A stretch of 64,000 bases of DNA, from contig NZ_JAPENW010000002.1 of NCBI RefSeq assembly GCF_026341855.1, positions 403,778 to 467,777 on the forward strand, given 5' to 3'. The number at the start of each line of letters is the position of its first letter. Positions within the stretch are counted from its first letter, which is position 1. The notes beneath the pieces are model-generated. The model was not told the origin of the DNA and made no database searches. It worked only from the letters and a program-made list of their open reading frames with translations. Positions 45,669 through 52,955 of this stretch are shown here, in pieces. This DNA comes from Streptomyces sp. NBC_00568 (GTDB lineage Bacteria > Actinomycetota > Actinomycetes > Streptomycetales > Streptomycetaceae). Position numbers and translations under genes: made by a program.

Positions 45669-46973
45669 GGCGCTTTCTAGGGGTCGTCGCAACACCCCAG
45701 TTGGGGAGTGCGATGGACTTCGGGATTCGGGACCGGTCGGTCAACCAGGGACGCCGTAGGTTGACCGAGGAACGGCGCATCTACCTTCAGCTCGTGCAAC
45801 AGGGCATGAGCAGTGTGGAAGCGTGCCGGATCGTCGGGGTCAACTCCCGGACGGGAAAGCGGTGGCGTAACGGCCGTACCCCGTCCGGCAGGACGGTCGG
45901 GGCGCCACCGATCCCTGCGGTGGCGCCTTCGGGTCTTTCCCGCTACCTCCGTGAAGCCGACCGGGTCCATATCGCAGACCGGCTGCGGGAGAAGACCACG
46001 ATCCGGCAGATCGCCGCCGAGCTGGGCCGCAGCCCCTCCACGATCAGCCGGGAGATCCGCCGCAACGGCACGGTCGACCCGCGCGGAGCCCGGCACTACC
46101 GCCCGCACTCGGCCCAGGCCCGGGCCGACAGCCGGCGCCCCCGCCCCAAGCCGGGGAAGATCGCCCAGAACCTGCAACTGCGCGCCTTCATCCAGGAGCA
46201 TCTGGACCTGCGATGGAGTCCGGAGCAGATATGCCAGGCCCTGCGCACCCGCTTCCCCCAACGGCCGGAGCTGCACGTGGTCCACGAGACCGTCTACCAG
46301 GCCCTCTACGTCCAGGGCAGAGGCGAGCTACGCCGTGAGCTCGCCAAGGCACTACGGACCGGCCGCGTCCGGCGCAAGCCCCGCCGCCAGGCCCAGCAGC
46401 GCCAGCCCCGCTTCCGCGACCCCATGGTGATGATCAGCGAACGACCCGCTGAAGCGGAGGACCGGGCCGTGCCCGGTCACTGGGAAGGCGACCTGATCAT
46501 CGGCAAGGACGGCACCTCTGCCATCGGCACGCTCGTCGAGCGCTCCACCCGCTACGTGATGCTGCTGCACCTGCCGAACGGCCGGGGCACCGAACCGGTC
46601 CGCGATGCCCTGGTCGAGACGGTCCAGACGCTGCCCGCCCATCTGAAGCGGTCACTGACCTGGGACCAGGGCAGCGAGATGGGCCGCCACCGCGAGTTCA
46701 CCATTGCCAGCGCAGTCCCGGTCTACTTCTGCGACCCGGCCAGCCCATGGCAACGCGGCTCCAACGAGAACACCAACGGGCTGCTGCGGCAGTACTTCCC
46801 CAAGGGCACCGACCTGTCCGTCCACACCCGTGAACACCTGGACGCGGTTGCCGCCGAACTCAACGGCCGCCCACGCAAAACGCTCGGCTGGGAAACCCCA
46901 GCCGAGCGGCTGCATAAACTCCTCGCGGCCTGATCAACACGACCGTGTGTTGCGACGACCCCTAGAAAGCGCC
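45669..46973 (+). mobile_element. IS30-family insertion sequence
   Basis: Perfect 27-base terminal inverted repeats (45669-45695 and 46947-46973; GGCGCTTTCTAGGGGTCGTC...) bound one transposase gene. The right end has cut the sigma-factor gene at 46974. I could not identify a target duplication with confidence. Confidence 0.85.
45713..46933 (+). CDS. IS30-family transposase
   Basis: A 406-aa transposase. The ATG at 45713 lies inside the IS with GGGGAG four bases upstream; the in-frame start at 45650 lies outside the inverted repeat and is rejected. The N-terminus has an HTH (SSVEACRIVGVNSRTGKRW) and a second one typical of IS30 (TIRQIAAELGRSPSTISREI). The DDE triad is visible: GHWEGDLIIG, LTWDQGSEM and QRGSNENTNGLLRQYFPKGT. 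The gene is complete and probably active. Confidence 0.92.
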   Translation: MDFGIRDRSVNQGRRRLTEERRIYLQLVQQGMSSVEACRIVGVNSRTGKRWRNGRTPSGRTVGAPPIPAVAPSGLSRYLREADRVHIADRLREKTTIRQIAAELGRSPSTISREIRRNGTVDPRGARHYRPHSAQARADSRRPRPKPGKIAQNLQLRAFIQEHLDLRWSPEQICQALRTRFPQRPELHVVHETVYQALYVQGRGELRRELAKALRTGRVRRKPRRQAQQRQPRFRDPMVMISERPAEAEDRAVPGHWEGDLIIGKDGTSAIGTLVERSTRYVMLLHLPNGRGTEPVRDALVETVQTLPAHLKRSLTWDQGSEMGRHREFTIASAVPVYFCDPASPWQRGSNENTNGLLRQYFPKGTDLSVHTREHLDAVAAELNGRPRKTLGWETPAERLHKLLAA

Positions 46974-47326
46974 GCGTCCGTGAGAACCATGTTGTCGATC
47001 AATGCCGCGTAGGCGTCCTTCGGTGGCACGGACCGCTTGTGCTGCAACGCCTGCTCGGCTCCGATGTGCCTGGCCCGGGTCCGCCAGTACGCGCCGCACA
47101 GCCTGCCCCCCACGGCATAGGCGTGGGGCACCGGCGCCTGATCACGCAGCTGTTCCCACCGGCGACCGACGGCAAGGAAGGCGTCCATGGCGATCTCTTC
47201 CGCCACATCCTCGGGAACGCCCTGGCGGATGAGCCATCCCACCATGCGTTTGCGGTGCATCTCGTAGAGGGCGGCGATCTCCTCGTGAGCAGACCGCCGC
47301 TCTCCGTTGTTCACGTCGTCCGTCAC
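46974..47326 (-). pseudogene. Sigma-70-like factor truncated by IS30-family element
   Basis: The first 117 codons of a small sigma factor remain. The GTG start overlaps the stop of the upstream 89-aa gene (GTGA). ALYEMHRKRMVGWLIRQGVP and EDVAEEIAMDAFLAVGRRWE match region 2 of ECF-type sigma factors. Where region 4 should begin, the IS30-family right inverted repeat cuts in, and the frame ends after about 12 IS-derived codons at 46934. Without region 4 it cannot recognise a -35 element normally. Confidence 0.75.
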
Positions 47327-47592
47327 GACGAAGCGATCTCCTTCGCCGGTGTCTCGGACAGTTCCTGGACAGCCGTGCGGATCACCCGGGTGCGGCCGCC
47401 CGGTTCGGACTCGAAGAAGTCCATGCCGGGCTTCATCAACGGCAGGACCGTGACGGTGTGCGCGTTGCGCTCACGTTCCATCTGCACCGCTGTGCGCGCA
47501 TGGAGTCGTTCTGTCAGATACCGCAGGAGGCCTCCGCACCCCCGCACGGCCCGTCCCACGCCCTTCGCCCCTGCCACGAATTGCTCGATCAT
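47323..47592 (-). CDS. Small hypothetical protein upstream of sigma remnant
   Basis: An 89-aa protein translationally coupled to the sigma remnant. The first half is basic (GAKGVGRAVRGCGGLLRYLT) and the second contains TVTVLPLMKPGMDFFESEPG and GGRTRVIRTAVQ. It may be a partner or regulator of the sigma factor, but it is not a recognisable anti-sigma factor. It lost its downstream partner through the IS30-family insertion. Confidence 0.5.
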   Translation of the reverse strand: MIEQFVAGAKGVGRAVRGCGGLLRYLTERLHARTAVQMERERNAHTVTVLPLMKPGMDFFESEPGGRTRVIRTAVQELSETPAKEIASS

Positions 47593-47738
47593 CCCGTTCT
47601 CATCTCACTCGCCCCGAACTGACGCAAGCTATAAGGGATGTTCACCGAAAGAGGTTGGGTCGGGAGACAAGATTTTTTGTGAGCCGCATCGGCACGCACC
47701 GGCTGCCGCCCGGCCCGCACGGCAGACGCAAAGGGGGA

Positions 47739-48173
47739 TCAGCGTTCTTGGCCGCGGCGTTCGGCCAGGAGCAGGGCCAGTGGCCCGGCGGGCAGGAGGA
47801 ACCGTCCCTCGCTCACGGCGCGGAGCGCATCCTGCATCGGCCACCACATCAGCTGGAAGTCCTGCTCGGTTGCGGTCAGTTCCTGGGCTCCCAGGGTCAG
47901 GTGGCGGGCTTCGAAGAGGTGGACGCGTGCGGGGGACTTCAGCGTGATCGCGTGCGAGCCCAAAGGTGTCCAGTGCTCGGCGCTCACGCCGGCTTCCTCA
48001 CGCAGCTCGCGGAGGGCGCACTGAAGCGGGCTCTCGCCCTCTTCCCGCCGCCCTCCGGGAAGGAACAGATACGCGCCCCCGTGCGCGGGAAAGTCGGCGC
48101 TCAACAGCGCGACGAGATCGTTCTCGTCGCGCGCTACGACCACCGAGGCATCGCGCAGGGATCCATTGCTCAT
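47739..48173 (-). CDS. Nudix hydrolase
   Basis: A 144-aa protein from the ATG at 48173. Residues 41-63 form a complete Nudix box (G-x5-E-x7-R-E-L-R-E-E-A-G-V; GRREEGE...RELREEAGV), which binds Mg and cleaves a nucleoside diphosphate linked to another group. The length fits a single-domain Nudix enzyme. Substrate cannot be told from sequence. The last 60 codons and the downstream flank are duplicated, imperfectly, at 50578-50755 next to tpg. Confidence 0.85.
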   Translation of the reverse strand: MSNGSLRDASVVVARDENDLVALLSADFPAHGGAYLFLPGGRREEGESPLQCALRELREEAGVSAEHWTPLGSHAITLKSPARVHLFEARHLTLGAQELTATEQDFQLMWWPMQDALRAVSEGRFLLPAGPLALLLAERRGQER

Positions 48174-48645
48174 GCCAGCTCTCCAGGGCGGGGCAGCGGT
48201 CGGCGACCGCGGGCGGGCATGACGCGCACATCGGGCAGCAGGCCGTGAGCGAGGCAGGCCGACGAGAATGCGGGTGCGGCCCGGCCCTGCCAGAGCGCGG
48301 ACACGGGCCGGGCCACGGCTGAGAACCCTGGACCGGGCAGCGGCATCCAGAGTCCTCAGCGTTCGCGCATCAGGTCCACTCCCACGTACGCGACCTCTGG
48401 TCCAACGACTTCCCGCCCGCCCGGACACGGCGCTCCACGCGGTGAAGACCGCCCCGGGAGAGCAACTGCTGGAAGAAGGCGGCGATGCAGCCCGCCTCTC
48501 AGCGTCGCGTACCGGCTCGACGTTTCAAGTCGGCCTGCACCCCTCCTTCGCTTCATGATCGGCAATCCTTTACATTCTCCACACACTGAAGCCGTGAGCG
48601 CACCGCCCGGAGTGGCCGGTTCAGATGTCTGGAACTTGAGGGAAT
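48174..48645. other. Gene-poor stretch
   Basis: About 470 bases between the leftward Nudix gene and a rightward membrane gene. It holds their upstream regions. Reading frames here lack ribosome sites. I see no RNA gene or repeat. Confidence 0.4.
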
Positions 48646-49137
48646 ATGGCTAGATCTGACAAGGATGACGGGGTGTTGGGGTGCCTTGGCCTCATCGGCA
48701 TCGCCGTCGCGGCCGCGGTCTGCTGGTTGCTGTACGAGGCCGTCCTGTGGGTTGTCGCGGAGTGGCGGTGGGCCTGGTTCTTCGGGTGCGCCGTGGCGGT
48801 TCCTTGTGCTGCCTACCTTCTGGTTCGCGTGTGGGGCGAGCAGTGGCCTTTCGATCCCATGGATCACGTCGAGGTATGGGTCACTGCGGTGCTCACCGCT
48901 CTTGCCGTGTCGACACCGTTTGTCGTGCTGGTCGAGGGGTGGCTGACCGCGGTCGTTGCTCTCCTGGTGGCAGCGGGTAGCGCGGCGGGAGTCGCCTACC
49001 TGCCGTGGTGGCCCGAACTCGTGAGACGACTTGCCCCCTTCGCCCGCAACGCGGCTTCGTCCACAGGCAACCAGGGGGCTGGCACGAAAGAGCATGAAGT
49101 CCGCGCAGTGGCTCGGGGGAACGGCGCCAGGCTGTGA
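48646..49137 (+). CDS. Membrane protein, four predicted helices
   Basis: A 163-aa protein with hydrophobic helices at about 10-33 (CLGLIGIAVAAAVCWLLYEA), 37-60 (WAWFFGCAVAVPCAAYLLV), 78-97 (VTAVLTALAVSTPFVVLV) and 98-117 (GWLTAVVALLVAAGSAAGV). A soluble polar tail ends it. Topology is guessed. No family was recognised and no operon partner is visible. Confidence 0.6.
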   Translation: MARSDKDDGVLGCLGLIGIAVAAAVCWLLYEAVLWVVAEWRWAWFFGCAVAVPCAAYLLVRVWGEQWPFDPMDHVEVWVTAVLTALAVSTPFVVLVEGWLTAVVALLVAAGSAAGVAYLPWWPELVRRLAPFARNAASSTGNQGAGTKEHEVRAVARGNGARL

Positions 49138-49289
49138 GGGCGGTGTGCTGCCGGTCCGCAGGCCGACGGGATGTCTTGCGCACTGACCGACTGCGGATGC
49201 GGGCCGATGGTGGCCACCGTGCCGCCGTCCGCACGTCTCGAAACGAACTGCCGCCTGCCCCTTGGGCCTCGACACCCTCTGGAGTTTGA

Positions 49290-50021
49290 GTGTTCCGCAT
49301 TTCCTTCCCGCCGCCGGGCCGCAAACGCCGCGTAGGGACACTCCTTGCCGTTGTGTGCGCCAGCACGCTGGTAATCGTTCTCGGTGAGCCGTCCGGGGAC
49401 GACCCGGCCGCGGCCGCCCCACGGGCGACGCGGTCTACCCCCGTTGAGCCTTCCCAACCGTCGGCGGAAGCCAGCCCTGCTGAGCCGTCGGCCACCCCCA
49501 CGCCCACCCCGACTCGCACACCGCCGGAACAGCGGCTGGACGACCTCTGGCATGACAAGGGATGGAATCTGTCGGACTATTCGGCATCGGAATTCGTCCA
49601 GGACGCCTGCGACATGGCGGACCAGACGGATTTCCTGCCCGAGCAGGTGGGCGAGAGCGTGCCGCAGGCCCTCGCGATGCGCGCAGCCTCCCAGAAATCA
49701 GGCGCTGAGGCACTGCGTGCGGGGGTCCCGCTGCTCTGCCCGAAATGGACCAAAGCCTTGAAGAAGAGTCTGTCCGGCCGGTACGACCGCTGGATCACGG
49801 ACGACACCTACGACATCGGCACCAGCCCGGCACAGATCCCCCCGGGTGCCTACCGCACCGAGGGTGACATAGCTGACTGCTACTGGGAGCGCACAGCGGC
49901 GAATGGGGACATAATCGACAATGGCCTGGCCAACGTAGCCCGCAAAATCACAGTGCACATCAGCGCCACTGACAGCACGTTCACTTCGGAGGGCTGCGGC
50001 GTGTGGACGCCGGTCCACTGA
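49290..50021 (+). CDS. Exported or membrane-anchored protein
   Basis: A 243-aa protein from a GTG. A basic start and hydrophobic helix (about 15-32; VGTLLAVVCASTLVIVLG) is followed by a Ser/Pro/Thr/Ala-rich linker (about 45-75) and a globular domain. The C-terminal part GAYRTEGDIADCYWERTAAN...TFTSEGCGVW has two conserved-looking Cys that may form a disulphide outside the cell. I have seen this YRT.G.I.DCYWER pattern in Streptomyces secreted hypothetical proteins. Function unknown. Confidence 0.65.
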   Translation: MFRISFPPPGRKRRVGTLLAVVCASTLVIVLGEPSGDDPAAAAPRATRSTPVEPSQPSAEASPAEPSATPTPTPTRTPPEQRLDDLWHDKGWNLSDYSASEFVQDACDMADQTDFLPEQVGESVPQALAMRAASQKSGAEALRAGVPLLCPKWTKALKKSLSGRYDRWITDDTYDIGTSPAQIPPGAYRTEGDIADCYWERTAANGDIIDNGLANVARKITVHISATDSTFTSEGCGVWTPVH

Positions 50022-50577
50022 ACCACGGCAAATACCTCCCGCGGCCCGGCCATCGTCGTTCGCGAGGCGACCCGCACGGCGCGGGATGGCGCCGGCGCAT
50101 CTGACGACTGCGGTCAGGACATCTGTGGGGGATCGGGGCCCGCTCAGGCGGTTGCGCGGCGGCCGGAGCCGCTGCGCCTCGCCGGCTCGGCAGCGGAGCC
50201 GGGAGGGAATGTCGGCGCTCTGGCGCTGTCCACGACGAAGGCGCCCGATGTCTGGCCGGGATCCGGCACCCCCGGCCACCTGCTGCTGTGCGGCCGCGTC
50301 GAGCGGCCCCTCGCCGTCCGGGCGTCCGTCACCAACCTGCGGCACCGGGTCCCCCAGCGCCACCACGTCCGCAGGGTCGCTGACCTCCAGCCGATAGGTG
50401 TCCGCGATGCAGTTGAGGAACGACCACATCGCCTCACCCACGACCGCACCACCCGCAACTCCGCAGCCACCCCGGCGCCTCCCGCCCGCGAATTCGGCGG
50501 CGCCTGCACAACAGCACCGAGCGCCCCTCAGCCCGCCGCCCGTGCACCGTCAACGATCCCGGGCGCCCCCTGGTACC
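50022..50577. other. Gene-poor stretch with decayed coding traces
   Basis: No intact gene. On the minus strand around 50290-50440 the reading WSFLNCIADTYRLEVSDPAD looks protein-like and then degenerates, suggesting the start of a lost gene. The right end joins the Nudix-derived fragment. Confidence 0.35.
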
Positions 50578-50755
50578 GGGGGATCAGCGTTCTTGGCCGC
50601 GGCGGTCGGCCGGGAGCAGGGCCAGTGGCCCGGCGGGCAGGAGGAACCGCCCCTCGGAGCGCAGCATCCTCCATCGGCCACCACATCAGCTGGAAGTCCT
50701 GCTGGTTGCGGTCAGTTCCTGGGCTCCCAGGGTCAGGCGGCGGGCTTCGAAGAGG
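50578..50755 (-). pseudogene. Duplicated 3' fragment of the Nudix gene
   Basis: This stretch aligns with 47733-47919 over its whole length with only scattered substitutions and small deletions (for example the missing bases near 50660 and 50703, which shift the frame). It corresponds to the last 60 or so codons and stop of the Nudix gene. It ends 17 bases before the tpg start codon, so a recombination joined it to the tpg upstream region. Confidence 0.75.
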
Positions 50756-50772
50756 AGTAGGAGAAGGCGACG

Positions 50773-51330
50773 ATGAGCATGTTCGGGGACGGCCTGGACG
50801 CCGCGGTCCACAAGGCGTTCACCCGTCCGGCGCCCAAGAGCGCGCCCGCGCAGATGCGCTACCTGGTCAAGAAACTGGGCGGCACCAGGGCGGTCGCCCA
50901 GATGCTGCGGATCTCTCAGCGCACCGTAGAGCGGTATGTGAAAGACCAGATTAAAAAGCCCCGCCCGGATCTTGCAGCACGCCTGGAACGCGAGGTGAAA
51001 GCCCGCTGGCAGCCACAGATCCGGGCCAAGGCCCGCAAGAAGGCGGCGACCACCGGCGGCATCGTCATCGACACCCGCGCCCGCCTCGGCTACACCGCCC
51101 CCATCGGATCGACCGACCAGGATCGCATCCGCCATCTGACCGTCGCCCTCCCGCCGCAGTACGCCGCCCGCCTCTTCGACGCCCAAGAGGCCAGCGCCGG
51201 CGACCAAGAGCTCCAGGAGATCGCGGCCGAAGCGCTCAAGGAGGTCTACCTCCAGGATGGCGGCCGCCGCGCCGGCAGCCTGGAGGAGGTCCGCTTTACG
51301 GACGTGGAGCACCTGGAGTTCGAGCTGTAG
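50773..51330 (+). CDS. tpg: Telomere terminal protein Tpg
   Basis: A 185-aa protein, the usual length of Streptomyces Tpg, which is linked covalently to the 5' ends of linear replicons and primes end patching. Recognisable blocks are AFTRPAPKSAPAQMRYLVKK, the HTH GGTRAVAQMLRISQRTVERY (37-55), RWQPQIRAKARKKAATTGGI, LGYTAPIGST and the C-terminal ALKEVYLQDGGRR. Thr114, in IGSTD, corresponds to the residue I recall as the DNA-linked Thr of Tpg. The start is an ATG after GGAGAAGG. The usual neighbour tap (telomere-associated protein) is absent; a Nudix fragment lies upstream and the TIR operon downstream. Confidence 0.92.
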   Translation: MSMFGDGLDAAVHKAFTRPAPKSAPAQMRYLVKKLGGTRAVAQMLRISQRTVERYVKDQIKKPRPDLAARLEREVKARWQPQIRAKARKKAATTGGIVIDTRARLGYTAPIGSTDQDRIRHLTVALPPQYAARLFDAQEASAGDQELQEIAAEALKEVYLQDGGRRAGSLEEVRFTDVEHLEFEL

Positions 51331-51425
51331 CAGTTATGTCTGGAATAGCTCTCATCCCTGGACGCGATCCGGCTATCCGGAGTTCGTTCCTGCGTTACAG
51401 CGCCGGCTCGGGGGGCGGATGAGTC

Positions 51426-51869
51426 TCAGCCTTGTGGCGGATCGGGTTGGTGGGCGTGGATGGTGAGTCCGGTGATCCGGCCTGATTGGATGACTGGGCC
51501 GTGCTGTACGCCGCCGTTGATGTTGTTGTGTACGGTGCCGGGTCGAGCCCCTTCGCTCTGGAGGTGCTGCAACCCTGTGATGAGGGTGCGCAGTTCGGTG
51601 CCGGAGACGGCTTGGGCTTCCAGGAGATGCCGTAGGTATGCGTCCCACTGTTCGGCGGTGTCGCGGGCCAGGTGCGGATGATCTGCGGAAGGGGCGTCGA
51701 GGAGTCTGGCCCGCGCGGCGTCCAGGTCTGTGATCGTGGAGTTGCCTGGATTGCTGCGTGAGAGGAACCGTCGCAGGAGTTCGCGGGCGTGCGTCCAGGA
51801 ATCGGTGACCATGAGCGAGACCAGGGTGGTCGCTCCTGAGGCGGTCAGTGCGGCCAGCTCGCTGTCCAT
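51426..51869 (-). CDS. Small protein with C-terminal amyloid-signalling-like motif
   Basis: A 147-aa protein, last gene of the TIR operon, 51 bases after the membrane-protein gene. The N-terminus (LTASGATTLVSLMVTDSWTH) has a hydrophobic helix found in many Streptomyces proteins of this size; the middle is helical. Residues 112-138 (VHNNINGGVQHGPVIQSGRI, then TGLTIH) closely resemble bacterial amyloid signalling sequences, with regularly spaced Gly, a central V-I-Q and alternating hydrophobics. The TIR protein of the same operon has a matching VSGTAVQSRDFTG motif. A role as adaptor or effector joined by amyloid templating is inferred. Confidence 0.7.
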   Translation of the reverse strand: MDSELAALTASGATTLVSLMVTDSWTHARELLRRFLSRSNPGNSTITDLDAARARLLDAPSADHPHLARDTAEQWDAYLRHLLEAQAVSGTELRTLITGLQHLQSEGARPGTVHNNINGGVQHGPVIQSGRITGLTIHAHQPDPPQG

Positions 51870-51920
51870 GGTTCTCCTTCGAGTAGAGCGCGGACTCCAG
51901 GTGCTCGGCTGGCATCTGCG

Positions 51921-52955
51921 TCATCTGGGGTGTTCCGGCTCTTCCGGCTGGTCGTCGGCGTGGGAGGTGAAGGGTTGCGGGTCGTAGCGGCGCAGGAGTT
52001 CATCGGCCGTCTCGTGTCTGTCCTGCGTCCGGATGATGTCGGCGATCTGCTTGGTGAGCATCCCCCGTCGGACATCCCCGTCGGTGAAGCCCATGCCGGC
52101 AAGGAAGGCTTCGAAATGGTCGGCGGTGGTCGGCTCCCGTTCGACGACGGGGGCCGAGGGCCCACTGGATGAGGAGATGAGGTCCTGAAGCCGTTCGGGG
52201 ATGTCGGTGTTGTTGGCGGCCGATGTGAGTTGGGCAAGGAGACCGAGGTCTGACACGGTCTTGTCTATCTGGTTGTCGTTCTTGGCCAGCCACCAGACCA
52301 CCGCGCTGCCGGTGTCCTTGAGCACGTCGTCGCCCAGGTATTCGCGCTTGCTCTGTTCGTACGTGCGCTGGTGTTCCCACACGGCCTTGTCCTTGCGGAC
52401 TTCAGCGAGTTTGTCCAGGCGTTCCTGGTCTGATTCCTGCAAGGTGAGCGCGATGTTCTCCGCCATGGCCTGAAGGTGTCCAGTGGGGTCGGGGTGAAGT
52501 GTGCTGAGGACACCGCTCAGTTCGTGTTGGACGAATGAGGCGCGGGCGGGTTCCCGTTGTTCGGTGAGGGCGCGGGCACGGTCCAGTACCGCCTCGACGG
52601 CGAGGCCCGCAGGGTTGAGAACGCAGTGGTCGCCGCGGGCCTCGAGAGGATGCCACCGCACGGTCGCGGAGAGGATGAAGTCGTAGTCGGGCCAACGGCT
52701 GGGCAGGGCGACGCCGCTGACGTGGTGTTCCCTGCGCTCGATCGGAGCGGCGGGCACGAAGTTCGTGAAGTCGGCGGGCAGGGAGCCGCGACGCATTGCA
52801 GCGATCTTGAAGGCTGCCGCTGGTACACCGACGAGGACAACAGCCAAGGCAGCCCATGCCCATGAAGGCCACTCCTGCATCAGGCCCAGGATCGTCGACA
52901 GCAAGGCGCACAGGATGGTGAGGAATATGGTCGTCGTCTTCCGGCCGGTGGTCAT
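51921..52955 (-). CDS. Membrane-anchored protein of TIR operon
   Basis: A 344-aa protein whose ATG overlaps the NTPase stop (ATGA). Two transmembrane helices lie at about 8-26 and 31-53, followed by a cytoplasmic domain with SGVALPSRWPDYDFILSATV and a long helical region (QREPARASFVQHELSGVLST, WEHQRTYEQSKREYLGDD) that resembles a stomatin/SPFH-like layout, though only loosely. The C-terminal 100 residues are acidic and helical. It could anchor the TIR/NTPase complex to the membrane or be the pore-side component. No close family was recognised. Confidence 0.6.
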   Translation of the reverse strand: MTTGRKTTTIFLTILCALLSTILGLMQEWPSWAWAALAVVLVGVPAAAFKIAAMRRGSLPADFTNFVPAAPIERREHHVSGVALPSRWPDYDFILSATVRWHPLEARGDHCVLNPAGLAVEAVLDRARALTEQREPARASFVQHELSGVLSTLHPDPTGHLQAMAENIALTLQESDQERLDKLAEVRKDKAVWEHQRTYEQSKREYLGDDVLKDTGSAVVWWLAKNDNQIDKTVSDLGLLAQLTSAANNTDIPERLQDLISSSSGPSAPVVEREPTTADHFEAFLAGMGFTDGDVRRGMLTKQIADIIRTQDRHETADELLRRYDPQPFTSHADDQPEEPEHPR

